A DNA stretch of 64,000 nt from Planctomycetes bacterium MalM25 (GTDB lineage: Bacteria > Planctomycetota > Planctomycetia > Pirellulales > Lacipirellulaceae): contig CP036424.1 of assembly GCA_007745835.1 (NCBI GenBank), forward strand, positions 3,521,968-3,585,967, read 5' to 3'. Of this stretch, positions 54,479 to 63,366 are shown in pieces. Each line of letters starts with the position of its first letter. Positions within the stretch are counted from its first letter, which is position 1. The notes under the pieces are model-generated. The model had not been told where the DNA came from, did not search any database, and was given only the letters and a program-made list of their open reading frames with translations. A program made the translations under genes and the position numbers.

Positions 54479-56053
54479 TCAGTCCGGCAGCTCGAAGCTG
54501 ACCGCCTCGGCTTTGTAGAGCGGCAGGTAGCGGTAGTAGACCTCGAGCGTCATCGTGGCCATGGCGGTCGTGTACAGGCGCCCGCCGCGTTGGGTGTGGC
54601 CCCCCTTCACGTACCAACTGCCCCGCTCGTGGCCGCGGGTCGATTGCTGCTCGACGAGCATCTCGCGGGTGGCCTCGTTCCACTTCCGCCACACCGCGCC
54701 GACGCCCCCGGTCTGATGGAAGATCGCCTGGGCGGCGTAGTAGTTGTGGTAGAAGTTGCCGGAGATCGGCCCGCGATCCGAGAGGCGTTTGACCCCCTTC
54801 GCGAGACGCGCATCGCTCTGGTCCCAGCCGAGGTACATGCGGCAGAGCAACCCGACCGCCGAGGTCGTCGGTCGGCCGCCGACCGGCTTGGCGACCTTCT
54901 CCTCGTCGTCCTCCCCTTCCTCGTAATTGATCACGTAGCCGTACTGCGACCCGCCCGCGGCGCTGAGGGCGTCGAGGAACTTGCTCGCCCGGTTCACCAC
55001 GCGACGGGGCGTCTTGAGTTCGGCCAGCATCCCGCTCTTCAGGCCCATGATCTGCCAGCCGGTGACCGAGGTGTCACCCTCCTGCTGCGCCCGGTATCGC
55101 CAACCGCCCCCCTTCGGGTCCTGGGCGTAGGCGAGGTAGTCGAGCGCGGCCTGCGCCGGGGCTCGCAACGACGGGTCGCCCGTGATGCCGTACGCCTCGC
55201 ACAGGCAAATGGTGCTGATGCCGTGGGCGTAGAGGTTGCCGCTATCGGCCCAGCTGAGGCCCGGGTTGTCTTTGTCTTTCTTGCCCTGCCGGATCAACGC
55301 GTCGAGGCCCGCGGCGACAACCTTGCGGTGCCGCCCCGATTGGTGCGTCTCGCCCGCGCCGAGGAACGGCAGCAACGCCAGGCCGGTCGCGCTGGCGGTC
55401 GTGTTCTCGATGAGCTTGCCATCCTTGTTCGACGCGGGATTCCCGCAGCGTCCGCGGCAAGCCCCGGCCGCGTGGTTCAAGCTCCAGCTGCCGTCCGGGT
55501 TCTGGTGCTGCGAGATCCACTTCAGGCCGCGGGCGACGGCCGCCTCGCTCGCGGGCGAGCCCCCCTTGGCAGCGACCAGGGCCGCCTTGCCGACGGCCGA
55601 GCGGCCGTCGGTTCCCGAACCGGAGACGACGGCCGCCGCCGAGTCGGTCGGGGTGGCGATCGCCGAGGTCGAGAGCAGCGACGACAGGTCGAGAGCCGGA
55701 GCCGGGGCGACGGCCAAAGCGTCGGGGGTCGGGGGCGCCATCGGGGCGTCCATCGCCGACTCGAGCGGCTGGTTCAGGTCGTCGGTGCTGAGATCGAACA
55801 GGGTCTCCTCGAGCGAGATCGCGTCGTCGATCTGCTCATTGGGCGGCGCGTCGCCCAGCAGATTGAAGCTGTCCCCAAGCGGGATCGGCGGCAGCGTCAG
55901 CAGGGCCAGCAAGACGAGCGCCACGGCGTGAACCCCGAAACTCGCCAGCCAGCCGTACGTATCCCGCGCGCTGCGCAGCGCCACCTCCTCTTGCTGAGGC
56001 GGCTCGGTCGGCAACGGCTCAGCGGCCTTCGACACAGAGGCGTTTTCGGACAA
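54479..56053 (-). CDS. Membrane-anchored prenyltransferase/squalene-cyclase-repeat (toroid) protein
   Basis: 524 residues. One N-terminal span (GVHAVALVLLALLTLPPI), a low-complexity linker, then alpha/alpha-toroid repeats with the QNPDGSWS motif (WISQHQNPDGSWSLN), QDPKGGGWRYRAQQEGD, ISGNFYHNYYAAQAIFHQTG and RGGRLYTTAMATMTLEVYYR. There is no catalytic DDTA or DxDD motif, so enzyme activity as a terpene cyclase is unlikely. Common in planctomycetes. TTG 56053 is the only start before the membrane segment apart from GTG 56035; no Shine-Dalgarno is clear. Confidence 0.75.
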   Translation of the reverse strand: MSENASVSKAAEPLPTEPPQQEEVALRSARDTYGWLASFGVHAVALVLLALLTLPPIPLGDSFNLLGDAPPNEQIDDAISLEETLFDLSTDDLNQPLESAMDAPMAPPTPDALAVAPAPALDLSSLLSTSAIATPTDSAAAVVSGSGTDGRSAVGKAALVAAKGGSPASEAAVARGLKWISQHQNPDGSWSLNHAAGACRGRCGNPASNKDGKLIENTTASATGLALLPFLGAGETHQSGRHRKVVAAGLDALIRQGKKDKDNPGLSWADSGNLYAHGISTICLCEAYGITGDPSLRAPAQAALDYLAYAQDPKGGGWRYRAQQEGDTSVTGWQIMGLKSGMLAELKTPRRVVNRASKFLDALSAAGGSQYGYVINYEEGEDDEEKVAKPVGGRPTTSAVGLLCRMYLGWDQSDARLAKGVKRLSDRGPISGNFYHNYYAAQAIFHQTGGVGAVWRKWNEATREMLVEQQSTRGHERGSWYVKGGHTQRGGRLYTTAMATMTLEVYYRYLPLYKAEAVSFELPD

Positions 56054-56284
56054 GGCGGACGCAGATGAGGGACAAGGTCGTTAGACGCGGGGCGAATAAC
56101 CGGTTCGTCCAGAGCTACCCCGGTTTATGCAGACTACTAGCTCGCTCACGATTTGGCCACATCTCCGCCCCACCACGCCAACCGACCTCCCCCCGCGAAC
56201 CGTATCGCGGCGGTATAATCCGTACGGTTGGGCCCACTGCGCCCGGCCTTCCGCAACCGGCGCCCCCAGGCGTCGAACGAATCT

Positions 56285-58675
56285 ATGACCGGCTCACACC
56301 ACCATCACGACGGCCGCCTCGCCTGGCTCGCAGCCGCCCTCCTGGGAACGCTCGCGGCGGCGCCCGAGGCGTACGCCCAAGAACCGGCGCCCCCGGCCCA
56401 GGCCGAAACGGCTCCGCGCCGGGCGGTCGCCCTCGTGCGGATCGCCCTGCCGCTCACCGGCACGGCCGACGCCATCGCCAAGGCGCGGCTGCAGCGGGCG
56501 GTCGATCGCCTCCTCGCGGAACCCGCCGAAAAGGACCGCCGGCCGCTGCTCGTGATCGAACTGCAGCCCGAACCGGACGGTGGCGAAAGCGAGTTCGAGC
56601 GGGCGCTCAGCCTCGCGCGGTTCCTCGTCGACGACGAGATGGCGCGAGTCAAGACGCTCGCCTACCTGCCCGACACGGTCGAGGGGCACGCCGTGCTCGT
56701 CGCGTTGGCTTGCGAGGAGATCGCGATGGCGCCCGAGGCGCAGCTCGGCCGTGCCGCCGCGGGCGAGGACGCCTCGCGCCCGATCGGGGCGGGCATCCGC
56801 GGTTCCTACCAACAGATCGCCGAGACACGCCGCACCGCGCCGCCCGCCATCGCGACGGCGATGGTCGATCGCTCGGCGGAGCTGATTCGGGTCGAGAGCG
56901 ACCGGGGCGTGGAGTACGCGCTGCGAGACGAGGTCGAAACGCTGCGGAACGACCGCGCGATCATCTCGGAGGAGGTGATCGCCCCCGCCGGTACGCTCGC
57001 CGTGTTCACCGGCCGCGAGGCCCGCGAGGAGGGGCTCGCCAAGTACCTCGTTTCCGACCGCGACGCGCTCGCCCGCGCGCTCGCCGTCCCCGGCGCCGCG
57101 TTGCTGGAGGACGAGGCGCTCGCGGGCGACTGGCGGCCCGTGATGGTCGACCTGGGTGGCCCCCTCACCACCCGCGCCGCCAAGCGGATCGAGAACCTGC
57201 TCGGCGATCAGCTCGAACGCCACGAGGTGAACTGGATCGGCCTCCGGATCGACTCCTCCACAGGCGACCTGAACGCCGCGTTGCGGCTCGCGCAGACGCT
57301 CGCGGAGCTGGGTGACGGCGAGGCCCGCACCGTCGCCTACGTGCCGAAACGCGCCGAGGGCCCGGCGGCGTTAGTGGCGCTGGCCTGCGATCAGCTCGTC
57401 ATGCAAACCGGCGCCGTGCTGCGTGGCGCCAAACCGGAAGGCGCTCAAGACGAAGCGGCCGAGATCGAAGACCCCGAACCGGACGACCCCGTACCGGACG
57501 ATCAAGATGAGCCCATCGGCGAAGAGAATGCCGAAGCGCCGGAGGCCGCCGACGAGGAGCAAGCCCCTCTCGATGTGGTCGGCCGCCGTGTGGGCGAAGC
57601 GCTGGAACGCCTGGCCAACGACGGAGACGACCCGCTCGCGGCGGCCCGCGCCACGATCCGCGACAACCTCGCTCCCGCGTGCGGGCGGAGCTGGTCGGTC
57701 CTGATGGCCGCGATCGACCCGGCGATCGAGCTGTCAACCTACACCAACCGCAGCACCGGCGCGGAACGCCTCTACAGCCCCGAGGAGATCGAGGCCCTGC
57801 CGGACGGCCCCGACTGGCGTCGCGGCGCCGCGCTGAAGCCTGCCGACAAAGCGCTGTCGCTCACCGCCGAGCGGGCTTCGGAGTTTGGCGTGGCGTGGCG
57901 TCAGGTCGAGCAGTTCGACGACCTGCAAGCGCTCTACGGCTTCGACGACCCGCCCCCGACGGCCGAGCCGAATTGGGCGCTCGAGTTGGTCGAGGCGCTC
58001 GCCTCGCCCGGGCTGGCGGCCCTGCTGCTGGTGATCGGCGTCGTCGGCATGTACCTCGAACTCAACACGCCCGGCCTCGGCCTCGGCGGTTTCATCGCGA
58101 CCGTCGCGCTCGGCCTGTTCTTCTGGAGCAAATTCCTCGACGGCACCGCCGACTGGCTGGAGGTGCTGCTCTTCGTGATGGGCTTGGTGTTCGTGCTGAT
58201 CGAGCTGATCGTGCTGCCCGGCTTCGGTGTGTTCGGCCTGGGGGGCGCGCTGCTGATCGTCGCCTCGCTCGTGCTAGCCAGCCAGACGTTCATCCTGCCG
58301 CAGACCGAGTCGCAGCTCGCCGAGCTCCGCAACTCGCTGGCGACCGTCGCCGGCGCCGGCGTCATCGTGATGCTCGGGTTCCTGCTGCTGCGGCAGTACC
58401 TGCCCCAATCGCCCCTCTTCCGCCACGCCATGCTCGGCCCGCTCGACGAGGCGGACCGCATCGAGCTCGATCGCCGCGAACAGCTGGCCGATTACGGGCA
58501 CCTGGTCGGCAAGCGGGGCGTCGCGACGACCGACCTGCTGCCCGCCGGTCGGGCCGAGATCGACGGCGAGCCGGTCGACGTCCTCAGCCAGGGCGAGCCG
58601 ATCGAGCGCGGCGACGCGATCGAGGTGCTCGAAGCGCACGCGAACCGCGTCGTCGTCCGCCGCGTCAACGCCTAG
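56285..58675 (+). CDS. NfeD-family membrane protein with two degenerate ClpP-like domains
   Basis: 796 residues. Signal peptide (LAWLAAALLGTLAAAPEAYA), two tandem ClpP/crotonase-like segments (VKTLAYLPDTVEGHAVLVAL then CEEIAMAP; RTVAYVPKRAEGPAALVALA then CDQLVMQTG), then an Asp/Glu/Pro-rich stretch. Several spans follow (LLLVIGVVGMYLELNTPGLG, FIATVALGLFFW, LIELIVLPGFGVFGLGGALL), and a C-terminal OB-fold NfeD domain (LVGKRGVATTDLLPAGRAEI). The catalytic Ser of NfeD proteases (normally in an SAG-type motif) is not evident in either segment. Followed by a short nfeD gene in the same operon. Confidence 0.82.
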   Translation: MTGSHHHHDGRLAWLAAALLGTLAAAPEAYAQEPAPPAQAETAPRRAVALVRIALPLTGTADAIAKARLQRAVDRLLAEPAEKDRRPLLVIELQPEPDGGESEFERALSLARFLVDDEMARVKTLAYLPDTVEGHAVLVALACEEIAMAPEAQLGRAAAGEDASRPIGAGIRGSYQQIAETRRTAPPAIATAMVDRSAELIRVESDRGVEYALRDEVETLRNDRAIISEEVIAPAGTLAVFTGREAREEGLAKYLVSDRDALARALAVPGAALLEDEALAGDWRPVMVDLGGPLTTRAAKRIENLLGDQLERHEVNWIGLRIDSSTGDLNAALRLAQTLAELGDGEARTVAYVPKRAEGPAALVALACDQLVMQTGAVLRGAKPEGAQDEAAEIEDPEPDDPVPDDQDEPIGEENAEAPEAADEEQAPLDVVGRRVGEALERLANDGDDPLAAARATIRDNLAPACGRSWSVLMAAIDPAIELSTYTNRSTGAERLYSPEEIEALPDGPDWRRGAALKPADKALSLTAERASEFGVAWRQVEQFDDLQALYGFDDPPPTAEPNWALELVEALASPGLAALLLVIGVVGMYLELNTPGLGLGGFIATVALGLFFWSKFLDGTADWLEVLLFVMGLVFVLIELIVLPGFGVFGLGGALLIVASLVLASQTFILPQTESQLAELRNSLATVAGAGVIVMLGFLLLRQYLPQSPLFRHAMLGPLDEADRIELDRREQLADYGHLVGKRGVATTDLLPAGRAEIDGEPVDVLSQGEPIERGDAIEVLEAHANRVVVRRVNA

Positions 58676-58715
58676 ACTCTCCCTACGATTCGCCAATTCA
58701 CTCCAGGGACGCGCC

Positions 58716-59306
58716 TTGAACGCCCTCGACGGACTCTCGATCGCGATCCTGCTGGCGGTCATCGGCAGCCTGCTGGTGGTCGCGGAGGTCTTCTTCCCCT
58801 CGGGCGGGCTGCTCGGTTTCCTGTCGGCGGCCGCCTTCATCGGGGCCGTCTACAGCGCGTACACGTCGGGCGGGTTGCTCACCGGCCTGACCTTCGCCGC
58901 CGTGGAGGTCGTCCTCGCGCCGCTCCTGATCTTCATCACGTTCGCGTACCTGCCAAAGACCCCTATGGGGCGGGTGCTGATCGGGGCTGCGCCGACCGAT
59001 AAAGAAGTCCGCCCCGATGACACACACGAGTCGCTGGTCGGGCGCGTCGGCGTGGCGCGGACGAAGATGCTGCCCGCCGGCTCGATCGAGATCGACGGCC
59101 GCATGCTCGACGCGGTCAGCCAAGGCCAGGCGATTGACCCGGGCGAGTACGTGAAGATCGTCGAATCGAGCGGCAACCACGTTGCCGTCCGCCGCGCCGC
59201 CCCCAACGAACGCCCCGACCAGGGTTCAACGCCGGCGGAGAACCCCCTCCATCGGCCCGCGGAGGAGCTGGGGCTGGAGTCGTTTGAGTTCGATAAAGAC
59301 GCGTAG
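58716..59306 (+). CDS. Short NfeD-like membrane protein
   Basis: 196 residues. Membrane spans (LSIAILLAVIGSLLVVAEVF, GLLGFLSAAAFIGAVYSAYT, VVLAPLLIFITFAYL) followed by an OB-fold NfeD domain (LVGRVGVARTKMLPAGSIEI). TTG 58716 with AGGGAC upstream. It follows the long nfeD gene by 40 bp. In many bacteria nfeD neighbours a flotillin-like gene (floA); none is seen here. Confidence 0.82.
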   Translation: MNALDGLSIAILLAVIGSLLVVAEVFFPSGGLLGFLSAAAFIGAVYSAYTSGGLLTGLTFAAVEVVLAPLLIFITFAYLPKTPMGRVLIGAAPTDKEVRPDDTHESLVGRVGVARTKMLPAGSIEIDGRMLDAVSQGQAIDPGEYVKIVESSGNHVAVRRAAPNERPDQGSTPAENPLHRPAEELGLESFEFDKDA

Positions 59307-59492
59307 GCGATGCATCTCACAGGACATCAGCGAGGACGGCTTGCAACCCAGGACGCCACTTCGATTCTCGTTAGCAGGGGGTCGAGTCCGAGATTGTGGT
59401 GGGAGAGTACGTTGCTAGTCAGTTCGCGACATTGCCTACCGTGTTCTCGTTTTTGAGATCCGATCCGCCAGCGGTCCCATAGAGAAACCGCC

Positions 59493-60263
59493 ATGGCCGA
59501 AATGGAAGTGCTGCACGGGAGCGACATCGCACTGGAGGGGCCGAAGAGACCGCCACCTTTCAGGCCGCGAATCGCTCACTACTTGCTCTTTTCCCTGGTC
59601 TGCGCCGCAGTCGCGGCCACCCGCGCTAATTGGGCAACTGGCAGTGGCGGTCCTAGTGAAACCACTCTGCTGACAACTACCTACGCGGGGCTCTGCTCCC
59701 TATTTGACAGCATCGCTTTTACCGGACTGCTCATCCTTCTTGGCCGGTGGTGGCAATACGATCAGACGCCACTACGGCACCCGGGCCATTGGCTGCTAAC
59801 GCTTATGGCGTTCAGCGCAACGGTGTCGTGGCTGTTTGCCACCGTGATGGAAATGGGCCGATTCTACGGCGATTCGCCTTCGGCTGCCTTTCACACCTGG
59901 AACATGAACAAGCTCGTGATGTGCTCCACGGTTGGGGTGGTAGCGGGGCTCTTTGCTTGGGCAATTCGCGGCAATCGTTGGTGGAAAGCCATGTTCTTCC
60001 TCTTGAGCACGGTGCTAATCGCGTTGGTTCCGCAGCATGTCTTGGTGCTGCTTGGAATCTATCGTCCGTGGTTCGGGGCCGCCCACAACTACGCGTGCCT
60101 TGGTGTCAGCGTCTGCTCGCTACCACTATTGTTCTTAGCATGCTGGAGTGACTTCTATCGATCCGTTGATCGGGACTGGCTCCACTGGACCGGTGTCGTT
60201 ATCACCGCGATCACAGCTGCGGTAGAGGGCTGCTACGCCGCATACTGGATACTCTGGGGGTAG
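59493..60263 (+). CDS. Hypothetical polytopic membrane protein
   Basis: 256 residues, not recognised. About seven membrane spans (YLLFSLVCAAVAATRA, LLTLMAFSATVSWLFATVME, AMFFLLSTVLIALVPQHVLV, VVITAITAAVEGCYAAYWIL). Convergent with the ATP-grasp gene; 14 bp between stops. Confidence 0.65.
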   Translation: MAEMEVLHGSDIALEGPKRPPPFRPRIAHYLLFSLVCAAVAATRANWATGSGGPSETTLLTTTYAGLCSLFDSIAFTGLLILLGRWWQYDQTPLRHPGHWLLTLMAFSATVSWLFATVMEMGRFYGDSPSAAFHTWNMNKLVMCSTVGVVAGLFAWAIRGNRWWKAMFFLLSTVLIALVPQHVLVLLGIYRPWFGAAHNYACLGVSVCSLPLLFLACWSDFYRSVDRDWLHWTGVVITAITAAVEGCYAAYWILWG

Positions 60264-60277
60264 TCCCCCCGGCAGCT

Positions 60278-61336
60278 TCATCGCCCGGCGCCCATCGCCG
60301 TATGAGATAGCAAATCGCTTGCCGTTTCGTAGTCCGATCCCTTCGCGAACCACGTGCAGACCGGCGCACCCGCCGAGATCACTTCTCCCAACCGTGGTCG
60401 ATCCGCCAATCGCCCGGTGGCTTGCTCTTCGGCCATCCAGGCGTCGAGTTCCGGCGTGATCGTTAACGGCTCCTTGGCGTAGACGACTCGCTTGCCGTGG
60501 AGAGTCTGACCGAAGCTCCACGGCCCAGCAGTCGCTTCGTCTAAGCAACTCAACGCCGACCGCCCCGCCGCTCGCTCCAGCACCTCGACCGACGCGGTGT
60601 AACGCGGGTTGATCTCGATCAGGTGGAGCACGCCGGCGTGGTCGATCAGATCGACGCCGACGAGGCCACGCAATCCAAGGGCCTCGTGCAGCAGCCACCC
60701 GAGTCGCGTTAGCTGCTCGCTCGGTTTAGCGGTGGGCTGCACCGGGCCGATCGACCCGCGGTAGCCCCAGCCTTCACCAAGGAGCTGACGCGTCAGGCCG
60801 AGCAACCTCGGCCGTGTCTCGGTCAACGCGTAGATGGCCGCGAGCGACTCGCCCTCGACCAATCGTTGGGCGTAGGCGCCGGCGTGTTCGTTCTCCTCGA
60901 GCCGGCAAACGCCTGCCCCGTTACTGTGGCAGTAGGTCTTCGCCAGCCAGCCATCAGGCGACGCCGGCGTGTCGCCGGGCGGGAGCGTCTCCGGGAAGGC
61001 GACCCCCGCCTCGCGGCATACCTCCTGCAGCGCAAGCGGATCGCGGCAACGCCGCAGCGCCGCGCCGCTCACTCCCCACAGCGGGGCGATCGCCGCCATG
61101 CGGTCGACCAGCTCGGGATAGTTCTCTAGCGCCCCCGTATACATCCATGCGTCGATCTCCTGAGCTGCGAGCCAATCGACGAGGCCGTCGGGGTAGTCGT
61201 CGACCTTCGCGATAGGGCAGACACCATCGAGATCGGCGTCGGCGAACAGGTCGGCGCCGACGACCTCAAAGCCCGCCCGCAGAGCCGATTGCGCCGCCGC
61301 GCGAACGCTCGCCCCGACGATGGCCAATCGTGTCAT
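60278..61336 (-). CDS. ATP-grasp family ligase
   Basis: 352 residues. N-terminal Rossmann-like part (LAIVGASVRAAAQSALRAGF then EVVGADLF), lysine-bearing LAKTYCHSNGAGVC, and the metal/ATP acid cluster VGVDLIDHAGVLHLIEINPR of ATP-grasp enzymes. Carboxylate-amine ligase chemistry is expected; the substrate is not evident. Planctomycetes and methylotrophs carry related ATP-grasp genes with tetrahydromethanopterin genes, but none of those are here. ATG 61336. Preceded by a small membrane protein gene with a 5-bp gap. Confidence 0.78.
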   Translation of the reverse strand: MTRLAIVGASVRAAAQSALRAGFEVVGADLFADADLDGVCPIAKVDDYPDGLVDWLAAQEIDAWMYTGALENYPELVDRMAAIAPLWGVSGAALRRCRDPLALQEVCREAGVAFPETLPPGDTPASPDGWLAKTYCHSNGAGVCRLEENEHAGAYAQRLVEGESLAAIYALTETRPRLLGLTRQLLGEGWGYRGSIGPVQPTAKPSEQLTRLGWLLHEALGLRGLVGVDLIDHAGVLHLIEINPRYTASVEVLERAAGRSALSCLDEATAGPWSFGQTLHGKRVVYAKEPLTITPELDAWMAEEQATGRLADRPRLGEVISAGAPVCTWFAKGSDYETASDLLSHTAMGAGR

Positions 61337-61341
61337 GGCGG

Positions 61342-61929
61342 CTACCAATACCCGGTGTCCTGTAGCACGACGCCTGCTTCCTTGTCGAAGAAGTAAGTCG
61401 CTCCACCTCCGTCGGCTTCCGTCGGGCTATACAAGATTATTGCGTTCGACAGCGAATCACAGCCGAGCAGTGAGCAGATCCGTTGCATCTCTTCGCGAGT
61501 TGCCGTTCCACCTTCACGACCCATCTCACCCCGTGCAACCGCAGAGTACACGCCATACTCGTCCCACAATATATCGAGGTAAGCGTGGAATCCTGCTTCG
61601 GTGATCAAATAGCGCGCAACGTAGCCATTCCCGCCTTGCCGTTTATGCATCTGTATCTCTCTCGCGGCCGTAGGCAGATAGCGCTCAGCGCGAAGATCGT
61701 TGATGTCATCGAAAGTCGCGTACTCGAAGTAACCGAACCGAATCTGAGCCAGTGCATACCAGACACCGGTGCACGAGGGCACGAATGCCAACAAAGCGAG
61801 TAAGATCGAAATCCCGAACGCCCTCGATCGCCTCCACTTCAGCTTCGGCGCCCACCCCGTTATCAGGAGGACGATGAGCCCTAGCACGGCACAGGTAATC
61901 TGGAACGGCAGAACGAGAGGCCACAACAT
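61342..61929 (-). CDS. Hypothetical membrane-anchored protein
   Basis: 195 residues, not recognised. Two N-terminal spans (ITCAVLGLIVLLITGWAP, FGISILLALLAFVPSCTGVW) and a soluble domain (YLPTAAREIQMHKRQGGNGY, LLGCDSLSNAIILYSPTEAD). Same strand and 5 bp from the ATP-grasp gene, so probably co-transcribed with it. Confidence 0.65.
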   Translation of the reverse strand: MLWPLVLPFQITCAVLGLIVLLITGWAPKLKWRRSRAFGISILLALLAFVPSCTGVWYALAQIRFGYFEYATFDDINDLRAERYLPTAAREIQMHKRQGGNGYVARYLITEAGFHAYLDILWDEYGVYSAVARGEMGREGGTATREEMQRICSLLGCDSLSNAIILYSPTEADGGGATYFFDKEAGVVLQDTGYW

Positions 61930-61947
61930 GCTACTCCCCCAAAGAGA

Positions 61948-62349
61948 CTACTCGGGCCGCTCGTAGCTCGGCTTCCCCCGAAAAACCTCCGCCGGGTACT
62001 TCTCATGGTTGCGCAGCATCTTCGCCCGCACGGTCTGCGACAGGTCGAGGCCGAGCGCGCCGGCCATCGCGAAGCAGTAGCCGACCACGTCGGCCAGCTC
62101 CTCGCCCGCGACGGCGCGCTTCTCCGGGTCGTCGGCGACGGCGCGCGACGCCTCGGCGTCGATCCACTGGAAGTGCTCCATGAGCTCGGCCGCCTCGATG
62201 GCGATCGACATCGCCAGGTTCTTCGGCGAGTGGTAGCAGGACCAGTCGCGCTCGGCGACGAACTCCTCGACCAGGCCGCGCAGCTCGGCGACGGTCGTCT
62301 GATCGTCGCCGGGGCCTTGGGAGGGAGGGGCGGGTTCGGGGGTGGGCAT
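61948..62349 (-). CDS. MazG-like / dCTPase-like nucleotide pyrophosphohydrolase
   Basis: 133 residues. All-alpha NTP pyrophosphatase motif: ERDWSCYHSPKNLAMSIAIE followed by AAELMEHFQWIDAE, and EELADVVGYCFAMAGALGLD. The E-x-x-E and E-x-x-D metal ligands are present, as in house-cleaning dCTP/dNTP pyrophosphatases. Its ATG overlaps the stop of the pseudo-receiver gene (TGATG), a sign of translational coupling. Confidence 0.88.
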   Translation of the reverse strand: MPTPEPAPPSQGPGDDQTTVAELRGLVEEFVAERDWSCYHSPKNLAMSIAIEAAELMEHFQWIDAEASRAVADDPEKRAVAGEELADVVGYCFAMAGALGLDLSQTVRAKMLRNHEKYPAEVFRGKPSYERPE

Positions 62350-63239
62350 CAAGCGGCTCGGGCGGGGGGCGGATCGGCGACGGCGTCGGCCATCGTGGGG
62401 ACCGCCTCAACATACTGCCGCCGGTAAGCCTCGGCCAAGTGAACGATCGCTTCGAGCAGCAGCCGATCGGCGTTCGCGCGGACGACCCGCACCGCCTTCG
62501 GCCCGAGCCCCTCCAGGGCGGAGCTCACTTCGGACAGGTGCAACTCGAAGAGCCGCGGCCCGGTCGTCCCCTCCGCCGCGAGGCGGTCGGCGACCTGCGC
62601 GACCGCGGCGGTCGTGGCGCCCGATTCGGTGAGCCCCTTGCGCAGCAAGCCAATGTACTCCACCTCTGCGGGTCGCGCCGCGGTGAGGGGGATCGATTGA
62701 GACGCTGTGTTGGCCGGTTGTTCGGTCTCTTGCAGTGCGGTGAGCAGCCGGCGTTGCTCGCTCAGCAGACGCTGGGCCTCGGCGTGCTCGCTCGCGAGAC
62801 GCTGCTGGTCAGCGACCAGCACGCGGCGGGCTTCGCGCAACCGCTGCCGGGCGTCGATCGCGCGACGGAGCCGACCGGCGAGCTGTTCGGCGGTGATGTC
62901 CGACAGGCAGGCGTACTCGTCGGCGCCAGCGTCCCAGGCGGCCGACTCGGCGTCGATCGCCCGCGCCGTGCCGAGCACGGCAACCGGGGTCTCGTCACCC
63001 GCGCCGCGCAAGGCGCGCGACAGCACCAACGCGTCGAGGTCGGAGGGGTCGTGCAGAGCGATCAGCGCGTCAAACGACTCGCTGCGCAGGAGCGTCAACG
63101 CGTCGGCGATCGAACCGACTAAGCGCGGCGACTCAGCGCCCAGCTCGGCGGCGATCGAGCGCGCGAGGGGCGCGGCCCGATCGGGATCGGCGGCGACCGC
63201 GACGAGGCGGAGTGGCGGTTGGTCGGCGAGCGTCGGCAT
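62349..63239 (-). CDS. Pseudo-receiver and coiled-coil protein
   Basis: 296 residues. N-terminal part (residues about 10-125) resembles a response-regulator receiver (LRLVAVAADPDRAAPLARSI, FDALIALHDPSDLDALVLSR, AWDAGADEYACL), but the phospho-acceptor Asp position appears to hold Leu/His and the conserved Lys is missing. Coiled coil follows (residues about 128-170), then a helical C-terminus. It likely binds a partner without phosphorylation; this is inference. ATG 63239. Coupled to the MazG-like gene. Confidence 0.65.
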   Translation of the reverse strand: MPTLADQPPLRLVAVAADPDRAAPLARSIAAELGAESPRLVGSIADALTLLRSESFDALIALHDPSDLDALVLSRALRGAGDETPVAVLGTARAIDAESAAWDAGADEYACLSDITAEQLAGRLRRAIDARQRLREARRVLVADQQRLASEHAEAQRLLSEQRRLLTALQETEQPANTASQSIPLTAARPAEVEYIGLLRKGLTESGATTAAVAQVADRLAAEGTTGPRLFELHLSEVSSALEGLGPKAVRVVRANADRLLLEAIVHLAEAYRRQYVEAVPTMADAVADPPPARAA

Positions 63240-63366
63240 ACTGGCGGGGGGTAACGGATCGGGCGCCGCGCGGACGGTACGTCATCCGCGGGACCGCCGT
63301 CAATCCGAAGCACGCCGAAGTGCTGTCGCCGCAGGCGCCGCCCCGGGGCTCACTGCCAAGGCTGCC

